DNA of 64,000 bases from Liolophura sinensis. Lineage: Eukaryota > Mollusca > Polyplacophora > Chitonida > Chitonidae. The notes under the pieces are model-generated. The model saw nothing but the letters and a program-made list of their open reading frames with translations, was not told the DNA's origin and searched no databases. The position numbers and the translations under genes were made by a program. The stretch covers positions 17,683,127 through 17,747,126 of the forward strand of contig NC_088297.1 of the NCBI RefSeq assembly GCF_032854445.1, in the 5' to 3' direction. Within the stretch, counting starts at the first letter, position 1, and every line of letters begins with the position of its first letter. This document shows positions 62,201-64,000 of the stretch, in pieces.

Positions 62201-63625
62201 ATTTTTAATATATTCATAAATATTATCATAATTCAGATTAAATGCGTATGTGTGGATATAAATAACAAATTCACATTCAAATGTATTAGACATGCAACGC
62301 ATCGTTATTTTGAACATCATAATGCAAAGACGAAAAGTTGGTCCTAAATAATCACCGCACAAAAAATATACCCTTTCTCCTTGAAAAAAAAAATTAAAAA
62401 CCAAATTTGCAAATAAGTACAGACACTCTTTCAGCTGAGTTTGGCGTCATTTTTATGTTTTCTTTTAAGGTGAAATACAGTGTATCCCTCTGTAAACTGT
62501 GTCACAATGTGGAATTTATTGCAGGGTGTGTGATTGGGTAAAGCTTCCACTGTGGTTCAGATCTCAGACTGGCAGTGCATTTTTACTTATCAGCATTGGG
62601 TTCTACATGACGGCTTTATTATCGTCAGATTTTTACCAGAATCTAAATGGATTCTCATAGATTCGCTTTACAGGAATCCGTTAGAATCTTGGTCAGATAT
62701 ACAACCCCGAGCAGTTGGTTCAGGCAAAGGTTTTGATGCATGTAAAATCTATGTTAATAACTTTATTGATGCGTAATGATCACACCTTCCTTGCCTAAAG
62801 CAGGGTTAAGGTGGTTAGGAAATTGAGAACATTGTTTCGTTTTGAAACTTATTTTTTTGACTTCACAGTAGTCTGCTTGCATTCTTGTTTTTGTCTGCAG
62901 GAGTTGTGATGAGAATCAGATTCCTGTCAATATTAAAACCCAATATATTATTATTATTAATATTATTATTATTGTTATTTTGTTATTTTTTTATTTTTTT
63001 AGCATTGTTGTGATCACAAAATTGATGAAGTCACATCTTTGGTAACATTTAGTATGAAATAAAAAAATGTTGTGTTCAAAAAAAAAAAATTGAAGAAAAA
63101 AACAAAAAACATTGGACCAAAAATTAATCTTAGAGAGAAGAAAAGGTTAAAATCAGTTCTTAAATTTTTTATGCTTAGGCGTATCAAATATGGTCGACTG
63201 GTGTGAGTTCAAATCCAGGTCGTGCTAGTTTCCTGTCTGGGAAGGTCTGCGAGCAACTTGCAGATGGCTTACCTATAAACCTACTATAATGCTGTCCGCT
63301 ATTGTATGAGTGAGATATTCTTGTACAGTAAAAACACCAATCAAATAAGTAAAATGTGATAAATGTGTGGCCTGCAGGTGTACACACTGTCGACGCACCC
63401 ATACGGATGTCGTGTGATCCAGCGGATCCTGGAGCACTGCATGACGGATCAGACAACACCTATTCTGGAGGAGCTTCATGACCAGGTGGACCGCCTGGTG
63501 CAGGACCAATATGGCAACTACGTGGTGCAGCATGTCCTGGAACATGGCCGGCCCGAAGACAAGAGTAAGATCATCAACATGATCCGTGGCAAAGTCCTTC
63601 TGCTCAGTCAGCACAAATTTGCCAG
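10991..63625 (+). CDS. pum: Pumilio homolog (PUM1/PUM2-like), multi-exon, 3' end outside window
   Basis: PUF-family sequence-specific RNA-binding protein. Family members bind UGUANAUA in 3'UTRs and recruit deadenylation and translational repression factors in the cytoplasm. Eighteen coding exons (10991-11212, 11441-11503, 30185-30320, 35157-35372, 36374-36531, 37555-37831, 38963-39050, 41404-41486, 44630-44860, 45330-45476, 46492-46617, 50031-50180, 52656-52844, 55436-55565, 56862-56996, 58349-58607, 60645-60782, 63378-63625) total about 2996 nt. N-terminal SQDDAMV..FFQR, the [14 protein letters not shown] and MVEYVL blocks, [12 protein letters not shown] and [13 protein letters not shown] match vertebrate PUM1/PUM2. 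The PUM-HD shows SRFIQ, NYVIQ, CRVIQ, NHVVQ, CRVIQ, NYVVQ at the base-reading positions of R1-R6. About 150 C-terminal residues (rest of R7, R8, tail) are missing because the window ends. Two problems are visible: a C-run frameshift in exon 5 and a phase mismatch between exons 9 and 10. Confidence 0.97.
11213..11440 (+). other. Intron 2
   Basis: 228 bp, GTAAAT donor, CCTGTTTCAG acceptor. Contains nothing else recognisable. Confidence 0.85.
11441..11503 (+). CDS. pum: pumilio exon 3
   Basis: 63 nt, phase 0 on both sides, encoding [20 protein letters not shown] plus D. It corresponds to the vertebrate MDELNHDFQALALEGR segment (DL..DFQ.L..GR conserved). Acceptor CCTGTTTCAG and donor GTGAGT are both strong. 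Being a symmetric 21-codon exon it could be skipped without frame change. Confidence 0.88.
14862..15470 (+). repeat. Dispersed repeat R4, copy 1
   Basis: Starts with a hairpin (CGGCTCTGAACTTTT ... AGTTCACAGCCG) and continues with GAAACTGTCCATAGTAAAAT, GAGAACAGAGCCTTCC, GTGAATTACATTCGC, TTCTGGACAATTTTTA, GTTTTCGCTCGCAGCACGTG and TTAGACGTC..TGATTGACGTAC. A second copy with the same order lies at 48925-49460. The leading hairpin is also related to 11985-12045. Confidence 0.8.
16695..16920 (-). repeat. Dispersed repeat R3, minus copy
   Basis: CTATAAATTTCGCCCATGAC, AACTTGCCCATTTTTCCTGA, AGGTGTTTTCATGTTTGCTT and ATATTTTGTGACATTTAT occur in the same order at 42945-43165 and, reversed, at 24240-24415 and 35600-35815. 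No coding capacity. Confidence 0.75.
17455..17765 (+). repeat. Dispersed repeat R5, copy 1 (with poly-G tract)
   Basis: GTGTCTTAAAAAGAACTGCT, TATTGAGCTCCGGTTTTG and GTGTGCATATTAATTACCG recur at about 36965-37325. The copy here has a G-rich tract at 17526-17556 and a second GCATCTTAAAAAGAGAGTAC about 190 bp on, so the unit seems internally duplicated. Confidence 0.6.
19075..19445 (+). mobile_element. SINE-B-related element
   Basis: A tRNA-like head (GATCAAGGCATTCACCAC ... GGGATCAAACCCAGGTCAGG) is followed about 240 bp later by a tail shared with SINE-B: TATGACTGAAAAATTAAGT, GTACGATGTTAAACCCCAAG and a TTCATTCATTC tail. Confidence 0.65.
21638..21972 (-). mobile_element. SINE-B copy, full length, minus strand
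   Basis: Reads GAGTGAGTGCTTGGGGTTTA, ACTCAACAATTTTTCAGTCA, TGCAGGACGGATTTCCGCCG, CTTCACTGAGACGACTTACC, CGCCCGAGCCATTATACTGA, TGAACGCCAAGCGAAGAAGT and a tRNA-like head GATTGATCCTGGATCTACCG. Other copies are at 39672-40035, 57895-58215, 59645-59790 and 63796-64000. Confidence 0.88.
24160..24220 (+). repeat. Short tandem repeat, three 22-bp copies
   Basis: AGCCGGTTACAGTGTACAT is repeated twice and followed by a diverged third copy (AGCCAGTTACAGTG). Confidence 0.9.
24235..24415 (+). repeat. Dispersed repeat R3, plus copy
   Basis: CATTTCGCCCACTAAAGTGC, AATAAATGTCACAAAGTATT, CACCTTTCTAAAATCAATAG and GGGCAAAATTTATGGTCAGT match other R3 copies. Confidence 0.75.
24645..24870 (+). mobile_element. SINE-A copy with partial head
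   Basis: Has a head-like start (GGGGCTGCCATGGCCGAGGA), then GGAAGGTCTGGCAACAACCT, TCGTGGGTTTCC, CCTCCCACCATAATGCTGGC, GTGAAATATTCTTGTACGGC, AACACCAATCAACTAAATAA. Longer at the 5' end than most SINE-A copies here. Confidence 0.88.
26205..26465 (-). mobile_element. SINE-A copy with complete tRNA-like head, minus strand
   Basis: From the tail (ATTTATTTGATTTGTGTTTC) through ACTCAAGAATATTTCACTTA and GGTGGGAGGAAACCGAGCAG to a head that on the minus strand reads GTTGCTCAGTTGGTTAGTAG (box A) and GTGAGTTCAAGTCAAACTC (box B). About 260 bp, the best full-length SINE-A in the window, which shows the family is tRNA-derived. Confidence 0.9.
29010..29190 (+). repeat. Diverged direct duplication (about 100 bp)
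   Basis: ACTACAGCTGGAACTTTATT ... GTCGGCTCCCAATAAGAGTT and ATACAGCTGGAGCTTTATAT ... ATCCGCTCCCAATAACAGTT are successive diverged copies. Confidence 0.7.
30185..30320 (+). CDS. pum: pumilio exon 4
   Basis: 136 nt, phase 0 in and phase 1 out. Encodes [13 protein letters not shown] and [16 protein letters not shown], aligning with vertebrate GKKFWE...KGIFLGD.WR..AWG. Acceptor TCTCTGTTGTTCAG, donor G|GTAAGTA. It follows the 18.7-kb intron. Confidence 0.92.
30431..30525 (+). mobile_element. SINE-A 3' fragment
   Basis: TCTGCCCGGTTTCCCTCCCA, CCATAATGCTGGCCGCCGTT, GTGAAATATTCTTGAGTACG and an AAATAAATAAACAAATAAAT tail. Confidence 0.85.
30862..30980 (+). mobile_element. SINE-A fragment
   Basis: GACTGCAGATGGTCGCAGGT, CCATAATGCTGGCTGCTGTC, GTGAAATAATCTTGAGTACA, CAGTCAAATAG; no head and a degraded tail. 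Confidence 0.8.
31840..31990 (+). repeat. R2 element fragment
   Basis: TTGGGTTGGCCAATTTCAAG, ACAGAGTAATGCCCTTGTAA and AATTGTTGAATTACAATATA parallel the right half of the R2 copy at 40755-40985. Confidence 0.55.
32275..32490 (+). repeat. Dispersed repeat R1, copy 1
   Basis: About 215 bp: CCAGCTTTACCCTGGCTCTG, TGGGAGCTGAATGCCCTTCC, CCCCTTCCACAGTGTTGAAG, GTGGACAAACCCCTGCATAT, CATCAGCTTCCCAGAGTCCC, AACCATGCAGTGGACAG. Near-identical copies lie at 38455-38680 and 61530-61745, all on the same strand. GC content is above the surrounding intron. Confidence 0.9.
32640..32695 (+). repeat. R2 terminal fragment
   Basis: TACTGTAGTTCCGCAACCTT followed by TTCGCAAGCAG, matching the terminal inverted repeat of R2. 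Confidence 0.5.
34240..34305 (+). repeat. SINE-A 3' fragment
   Basis: CCATAATGCTGGCTGCCACC, GTGAAATATTGTTGAGCACT and GCGTAAAGAACCACCATG. Confidence 0.7.
34911..34937 (+). repeat. C homopolymer next to a SINE-A tail fragment
   Basis: A run of roughly 27 C, then GCCCCGCGGG. A short SINE-A tail piece follows at 34985-35025 (TACTTGAGTACGCTGTAAAA, CACCAATGAAGTAATAAATC). Homopolymer length is likely uncertain in the assembly. Confidence 0.85.
35157..35372 (+). CDS. pum: pumilio exon 5, with apparent 1-nt frameshift
   Basis: Starts in phase 1 after TTTTTTTTCACAG and encodes [20 protein letters not shown] then THSVLSP, matching vertebrate SQPIMVQRRPGQ..NSVLSPR. At 35238-35244 there are seven C; conserved [16 protein letters not shown] continues only in the next frame, which needs six. 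After that frame the exon ends in phase 0 before GTAAGT, exactly what exon 6 needs. Read literally, the protein would stop just after this exon. A homopolymer miscall in the assembly is the likeliest cause. Confidence 0.93.
35373..36373 (+). other. Intron 5
   Basis: 1.0 kb with an R3 copy at 35600-35815 (CCTAAAATTTTCGCCCACAG, GTTAGTCATGGACGAAATGT). The 36042-36269 open frame has no known domain. Confidence 0.85.
36374..36531 (+). CDS. pum: pumilio exon 6
   Basis: 158 nt, phase 0 in and 2 out. Encodes a charged segment: [39 protein letters not shown]. This matches the acidic/Lys-rich KGKASPFEEDQNRD..NGLPNG region of vertebrate PUMs. Acceptor CATCTACAG, donor CAG|GTGAGC. Confidence 0.92.
36532..37554 (+). 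other. Intron 6
   Basis: 1.0 kb. Holds R5 copy 2 at 36965-37325 (TGGTATCTTAAAAAGTATTG, GTTGTATCTCAAAAAAGTAC, CACATATTAATTACAGTAAA; two internal units about 180 bp apart) and an (AT)n(AC)n microsatellite at 37431-37492. Confidence 0.8.
37555..37831 (+). CDS. pum: pumilio exon 7
   Basis: 277 nt, phase 2 in and 0 out. Begins [15 protein letters not shown] across the junction, equal to vertebrate DFNRTPGSRQ, and later has [20 protein letters not shown], equal to EHVGMEPLQFDYSG. Rich in Met, His, Pro and Gln. Acceptor TTCTTTTATGTTCCAG, donor CAG|GTTTGT. Confidence 0.95.
37832..38962 (+). other. Intron 7
   Basis: 1.1 kb. Carries R1 copy 2 at 38455-38680; otherwise nothing recognised. Confidence 0.85.
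38455..38680 (+). repeat. Dispersed repeat R1, copy 2
   Basis: Same order as R1 copy 1: ACCCTGGCTCTGTCTGTGTG, GCCCTTCCCCAGGGGCTGGA, GTGTGGACAAACCCCTGCAT, CATCAGCTTCCCAGAGTCCC, ACCATGCAGTGGACAA. Confidence 0.92.
38963..39050 (+). CDS. pum: pumilio exon 8 (Gln-rich)
   Basis: 88 nt, phase 0 in and 1 out. Encodes [20 protein letters not shown] followed by LAAQQQQQL, the counterpart of vertebrate QQQLFQR...[13 protein letters not shown]. Acceptor TTTGTGTTTCACAG, donor G|GTAAGT. Confidence 0.92.
39672..40035 (+). mobile_element. SINE-B copy, full length
   Basis: tRNA-like head (GATAGCACAGTTAGTGGAGC ... CAATCCTGGGTTGAGTCACA), body (AACTTCCTCGCTTGGCGTTA, AGTATAATGGCTCGGGCGGG, AAGTCGTCTCAGTGAAGCAG) and tail (ATATGACTGAAAAATTGTTG, GACGTTAAACCCCAGGCACT, CACTCAC). 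Confidence 0.92.
40755..40985 (+). mobile_element. R2 MITE-like element
   Basis: Left end CTGAATTCCTCATC and right end GCGAAAAGGTTGAATTACAG are inverted relatives of the consensus TACTGTAATTCCTCAACCTT plus TTCGC. Interior shared with 58745-58972: ACATTGGTTGTTTTGG, AATAATGCCTTCAGAATATA, ACACCTTGCAAACATGCG. No coding capacity. Confidence 0.7.
41404..41486 (+). CDS. pum: pumilio exon 9
   Basis: 83 nt, phase 1 in and 0 out. Encodes [20 protein letters not shown] then MLLVSLSQ, the counterpart of vertebrate [20 protein letters not shown]. Acceptor is TCTTTATGTAG, donor CACAG|GTCAG (weak). The exit phase (0) does not fit exon 10, which needs one leading base, so an exon between them is missing or unrecognised. 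Confidence 0.82.
42095..42294. other. Assembly gap (200 N)
   Basis: Exactly 200 N, a typical default gap length. The 11 bases GCCTAGGTTGG occur immediately on both sides of the gap, so the true gap may be zero, negative or a collapsed tandem repeat. Confidence 0.98.
42385..42430 (+). repeat. Internally deleted SINE-A
   Basis: CGGCCGTAAATGGGAAGGTC, TGCCAGCAAC runs straight into ACACCAATCAAATAAATCAA; about 110 bp of the core is missing. Confidence 0.7.
42945..43165 (-). repeat. Dispersed repeat R3, minus copy
   Basis: CATAAATTTTGTCCATGACT, AACTTGCCCATTTTTCCAGA, AAAATAATATTTTGTGACAT, ATTTGGTCATTTAAGGTATA; same family as 16695-16920. Confidence 0.8.
44630..44860 (+). CDS. pum: pumilio exon 10
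   Basis: 231 nt, phase 1 on both sides. Encodes [20 protein letters not shown] then a Gln-rich stretch and [15 protein letters not shown], equal to vertebrate [20 protein letters not shown] and RPLTPNQ. Acceptor TTTCTGTATTACAG, donor G|GTGGGT. Confidence 0.95.
44861..45329 (+). other. Intron 10
   Basis: 469 bp with a TGTGTGTG stretch and a diverged SINE-A remnant at about 45110-45185 (CCCACAATAATGTTGTCC, GTGAGTGAAATATTACC). Confidence 0.85.
45330..45476 (+). CDS. pum: pumilio exon 11
   Basis: 147 nt, phase 1 on both sides. Encodes [19 protein letters not shown] and [20 protein letters not shown], nearly identical in layout to vertebrate GYPVLAPAAYYDQTGALVV and GLGAPVRLVAPAPV. Two donors 12 nt apart fit: GCAG|GTAACC at 45464 and CAAG|GTGAGT at 45476. 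Both keep the frame; the second is stronger and adds four codons (GNQQ). Confidence 0.95.
45477..46491 (+). other. Intron 11
   Basis: 1.0 kb, dominated at its 3' end by a 60-bp minisatellite. A CCGTTTCACAAAACACTG motif near 45822 resembles the 39301 inverted repeat. Confidence 0.85.
45971..46409 (+). repeat. 60-bp minisatellite, about 7 copies
   Basis: Unit landmarks: CATTACAAGGACCTGTTTTA, AGGCTAAACCAATGTACGTG, CATACTGCTATTTTGGTAAT. Because the period is a multiple of three it is open in several frames on both strands (up to 168 codons), which is an artefact. Inner copies differ by one or two bases; end copies are more diverged. Confidence 0.97.
46492..46617 (+). CDS. pum: pumilio exon 12 (first unit of a 108-bp tandem repeat)
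   Basis: 126 nt, phase 1 on both sides. Encodes [42 protein letters not shown]. Acceptor TTCCCTGTCTGTAG and donor G|GTAAGT are good. The second half of the exon and its donor are the first copy of a 108-bp array. Sequence corresponds to the poorly conserved Asn/Gln-rich region of vertebrate PUMs. Confidence 0.88.
46549..47277 (+). repeat. 108-bp tandem repeat spanning exon 12 end and its splice donor, about 7 copies
   Basis: Unit runs from GGTCAGAACCAGCCTGTGG through CAGAACAACACCATGG and GTAAGTCATTCAGTCGTGAG to GTCTGTCAGGTTAG. Copies begin at about 46551, 46659, 46767, 46875, 46983, 47091 and 47199. The exon copy has CAG where later copies have TAG, an in-frame stop in the exon 12 frame. A 270-codon open frame through the array is in a different frame and is not coding. 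Confidence 0.97.
47755..47801 (+). repeat. (TC)n microsatellite
   Basis: Near-perfect CT dinucleotide run of about 45 bp. Confidence 0.95.
48925..49460 (+). repeat. Dispersed repeat R4, copy 2
   Basis: GAGGTCTAGTTCACAGCCGA, TTGTCCATAGTAAAATACGT, GAACAGAGCCTTCCGCTGAC, GTTTTCTGGACAATTTTTAT, TAGCTATTGTTTTCGCGCGT, TTAGACGTCGGCATGATTGA. Co-linear with 14862-15470 over roughly 550 bp. Confidence 0.85.
50031..50180 (+). CDS. pum: pumilio exon 13
   Basis: 150 nt, phase 1 on both sides. Encodes [49 protein letters not shown]: Ser/Thr/Pro/Asn-rich, parallel to vertebrate SSSLFSQGS...SLGFGSSSSLG. Acceptor CATCTGTTTTAG, donor CAG|GTACCT. Confidence 0.88.
50390..50910 (+). repeat. 23-bp minisatellite, about 22 copies
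   Basis: Unit ACTCAGCACTCTACATCATACAC (given here as ACTCAGCACTCTACATCATA plus CAC), with ATTCAG and ACGCAG variants and CTGTA for CTCTA in some copies. Confidence 0.95.
51040..51830 (+). repeat. About 75-bp minisatellite, about 11 copies
   Basis: Unit landmarks: TAACATCCCACTAACCAGCC, ATCCATCCATCCAACCCC, ATAACCAACCAATCCCACCC, CACACCCTCACTACACC. Length varies through the number of ATCC steps. On the minus strand it is a long G/T-rich tract with GAGGGTGTGGGGTGGG. Minus-strand open frames of about 65-104 codons are artefacts. Confidence 0.95.
52065..52290 (+). mobile_element. SINE-A copy with head
   Basis: Head remnant GGATGACCCAGGAGCCTCCC, ACCAATGTGGTCGCTGTGAG matches the head of the 26205-26465 copy. 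Body TGGCCGTACATGGGAAGAGC, TATAATGAAATATTCTTGAG, and tail AAGCACCAATCAAATAAATA. Confidence 0.85.
52656..52844 (+). CDS. pum: pumilio exon 14
   Basis: 189 nt, phase 1 on both sides. Encodes [40 protein letters not shown] and [17 protein letters not shown]. This matches vertebrate SRRDSL...SFYNGLSFSSSPGPVGMP and TPPPSLSSHGSSSSLNL. Acceptor CTCTTTTTTTTCAG, donor G|GTAGGT. Confidence 0.95.
52845..55435 (+). other. Intron 14
   Basis: 2.6 kb. R3 copy at about 52950-53125 (CCTACGTTTTCGACC, AAGTGCACTTTTGGAAGCGA, AATGTCATAGCATTTTAACT) and a 62-bp minisatellite. Remaining sequence shows no gene. Confidence 0.85.
54738..55280 (+). repeat. 62-bp minisatellite, about 9 copies
   Basis: Unit: GTTGTTACTTTGATCTAGAC, AAGCAAGCATAGGGATCGAC, TTCTAGGTGACTTCAGGACA. 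Some copies are 60 bp (ATAAGATCG instead of ATAGGGATCG). Confidence 0.96.
55436..55565 (+). CDS. pum: pumilio exon 15
   Basis: 130 nt, phase 1 in and 2 out. Encodes [20 protein letters not shown] and [20 protein letters not shown], equal to vertebrate [22 protein letters not shown]..SLFS. It leads directly into the Pumilio domain. Acceptor GCTACTGTTTGCAG, donor AGAGG|GTGAGT. Confidence 0.95.
55566..56861 (+). other. Intron 15
   Basis: 1.3 kb with R2 pieces (55635-55770 and 55835-56190) and a SINE-A nested in the second. The 56557-57000 open frame is simply exon 16 extended upstream through intron sequence. Confidence 0.85.
55835..56190 (+). mobile_element. R2 element interrupted by a nested SINE-A
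   Basis: R2 left end TACTGCTGTAATTCCTCAAC is broken at 55872 by a SINE-A (55873-56021: ACGTGGGAAGGTTTTCCAGC, GCAGATGGTCGTAGGTTTCC, GTGAAATATTCTTGAGTACA, CACCAATCAAATAAATACAT). R2 sequence resumes with CCATGCTTGCAAAGTG and ends GTGAAAAGGTTGATGAATGA. TCAACCTTTTC at 55862-55872 is repeated at 56022-56032, an 11-bp target-site duplication. Confidence 0.88.
56862..56996 (+). CDS. pum: pumilio exon 16 (start of PUM-HD)
   Basis: 135 nt, phase 2 on both sides. Encodes [58 protein letters not shown] is the hallmark start of the Pumilio homology domain, followed by the first half of R1. Acceptor CTGCTTTTTGATGGTGTTCAG (21 nt upstream; AG at 56860-56861) fits the phase exactly; donor CG|GTGAGT. Confidence 0.95.
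56997..58348 (+). other. Intron 16
   Basis: 1.35 kb. Diverged R3 at about 57445-57600 (TTTCTCTCACAAAAGTGCTA, AATTTTCCAGTAGAATGTCA) and a SINE-B copy at 57895-58215. Confidence 0.85.
57895..58215 (+). mobile_element. SINE-B copy
   Basis: CAGCAGTAGATTCAGGGTCA, CCACACCTAAGACCTTAAAA, AACTTCCTCGCTTGGCGTTC, AAGCCGTCTCAGTGAAGTAG, CATATGACTGAAAAATTGTT, ACGATGTTAAACCTCAAG, ACTCACTCAC. The first part of the head is missing. Confidence 0.9.
58349..58607 (+). CDS. pum: pumilio exon 17 (PUM repeats R1-R3)
   Basis: 259 nt, phase 2 in and 0 out. Completes R1 (SRFIQ across the junction, then [15 protein letters not shown]), encodes all of R2 ([19 protein letters not shown]) and most of R3 ([20 protein letters not shown]). 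Base-reading triads S-R-Q, N-Y-Q and C-R-Q predict A, U, A recognition, as in human PUM1. Acceptor TTGTTATTGTAG, donor CAG|GTGAGT. Confidence 0.98.
58608..60644 (+). other. Intron 17
   Basis: 2.0 kb. R2 copy (58745-58972), (AT)n(AC)n microsatellite (59147-59198), two 31-bp direct copies of CAGAAGTTCATTACATAGTA (59512-59573), a SINE-B 3' fragment (59645-59790: CCTAAGGATTCCTTCGTTGT, GACGTTAAACCCCAAACACG) and a 26-bp duplication of CTTTAGCGCAATAGAGAGAA (60056-60112). Confidence 0.85.
58745..58972 (+). mobile_element. R2 MITE-like element
   Basis: ACTCTAATTCCTCAACCTCT at the left and GGTTGAAGAACTACAGTAG at the right are inverted ends. Interior ACTACATTGGTTTTGTTGTT, AAAGCCTTCAGGATATGTAT, AACAACTTGCAAACCTGCGG is shared with 40755-40985. 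About 228 bp, non-coding. Confidence 0.8.
60645..60782 (+). CDS. pum: pumilio exon 18 (end of R3, R4)
   Basis: 138 nt, phase 0 on both sides. Encodes [47 protein letters not shown]4 base triad N-H-Q predicts U. Almost identical to human PUM1/PUM2 here. Acceptor CCAATGTTTCAG, donor CAG|GTAAGC. Confidence 0.98.
60957..61195 (+). mobile_element. Two adjacent SINE-A copies
   Basis: The first runs TGCCTGGGAAGGTCTGTCAG to CACCAATCAAATAAATAAAT. The second starts TTGTACGTGGGAAGGCCTGT and is internally deleted, jumping from GCGACCTGCATATTTA to CTTGAGTACAGCATAAAACA, then CACCAATAAAATAAGTAAAT. Confidence 0.85.
61530..61745 (+). repeat. Dispersed repeat R1, copy 3
   Basis: CACCCAGCTTTACCCTGGCT, GGGAGCTGAATGCCCTTCCC, CCCCTTCCACGATGTTGGAG, GTGTGGACAAACCCCTGCAT. 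Preceded by a T-rich run, which may be an A-tail on the other strand. Confidence 0.92.
63175..63355 (+). mobile_element. SINE-A copy with partial head
   Basis: Box-B-like GTGAGTTCAAATCCAGGTCG, then CTGGGAAGGTCTGCGAGCAA, CTATAATGCTGTCCGCTATT, GAGTGAGATATTCTTGTACA and AAACACCAATCAAATAAGTA. It ends 22 bp before exon 19 and forms most of the exon's upstream flank. Confidence 0.85.
63378..63625 (+). CDS. pum: pumilio exon 19 (R5, R6, start of R7); gene continues beyond window
   Basis: 248 nt, phase 0 in and 2 out. Encodes R5 ([20 protein letters not shown]), R6 ([26 protein letters not shown]) and the start of R7 ([13 protein letters not shown]). Base triads C-R-Q and N-Y-Q predict A and U. Acceptor GTGTGGCCTGCAG, donor CAG|GTAGGT. 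The expected next block (NVVEKC of R7) is not present in the remaining 375 bp, so the 3' exons are outside. Confidence 0.98.
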
Positions 63626-63795
63626 GTAGGTGTGCTCCACTATGTTCACATGCCCCAGTGTGTAGGGCCCAGCAGGCTCCACCAAATTGGAAATGTCGTA
63701 TTATAAACACTGTGGTGATTTTTCTTTAGGTTTGCTTTAGGTTTTCATATTGATTACTCCCCTGATTATTTTGTCACTACCACCCAAAAACCCAG

Positions 63796-64000
63796 ATGAC
63801 TGGCATCGATAGTACAGTTGGTAGATCATCTGCTCAGGGAGAGGTAGATCCAGGGTCAATCCTGGGTCGAGTCACACCCAAGACCTTAAAAGAGGCAGCT
63901 GTAACTCTCTCGCTTGGTGTTCAGGATCAAGGGGATAGTGCGACAACTGGTTGGCCCGTATCAGTGTAATGGCTCGGGCGGGGCGGCTTACTTGCCTTCG
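63796..64000 (+). mobile_element. SINE-B copy, cut by window end
   Basis: tRNA-like head (GGCATCGATAGTACAGTTGG, AGATCCAGGGTCAATCCTGG, GTCGAGTCACACC) and the start of the body (CTCTCGCTTGGTGTTCAGGA, AGTGTAATGGCTCGGGCGGG, CTTACTTGCCTTCG). Confidence 0.92.

Larger units (their letters stand above)
60783..63377 (+). other. Intron 18
   Basis: 2.6 kb. SINE-A copies (60957-61107, 61108-61195, 63175-63355), R1 copy 3 (61530-61745), a poly-T run (61477-61496), (ATT)n near 62943-62975 and A-rich tracts. The 62534-62776 open frame has no recognised domain. Confidence 0.85.

Overview
This window is a stretch of an animal nuclear genome, most likely a mollusc or close lophotrochozoan. It is AT-rich, has short exons with GT-AG introns, and carries many dispersed copies of a SINE core ending in CACCAATCAAATAAATAAA that resembles the MetaSINE type common in molluscs. 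The species call is inference from repeats and gene structure. There are no bacterial operons, rRNA genes or CRISPR arrays.

Only one protein-coding gene is supported: a Pumilio-family RNA-binding protein (PUM1/PUM2 orthologue) on the + strand. Eighteen coding exons lie between 10991 and 63625, with a probable 5'UTR exon just upstream (to 10724). They encode about 998 residues: the N-terminal conserved blocks, a long Gln/Ser/Thr/Pro-rich middle, and Pumilio repeats R1 to R6 plus the start of R7. The last exons lie beyond 64000. Intron 3 is about 18.7 kb.

Region by region: 1-10610 is non-coding flank with a terminal-inverted-repeat element (2857-3206), SINE pieces and a 125-bp satellite of about 23 copies (5297-8260). 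10611-11503 holds the putative promoter, leader and first coding exons. 11504-30184 is the giant intron 3. 30185-46617 holds exons 4-12. 46618-55435 is a run of introns loaded with minisatellites (a 108-bp repeat that includes the end of exon 12, 23-bp and about 75-bp G-poor arrays, a 62-bp array) around exons 13-15. 56862-63625 encodes the Pumilio homology domain.

Main oddities are: a one-base excess in a C-run that breaks the frame of exon 5 at 35238-35244; a reading-phase mismatch between exons 9 and 10 that spans a 200-N assembly gap with identical flanks; a Pumilio-response-element match (TGTAAATA) in the gene's own 5' leader overlapping an ATG-TAA start-stop; seven tandem copies of an exon-12 splice donor; and a satellite whose unit looks like an exon bounded by splice signals. 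I found no clearly novel multi-gene system; the leader and the repeated splice-signal arrays are the best leads.
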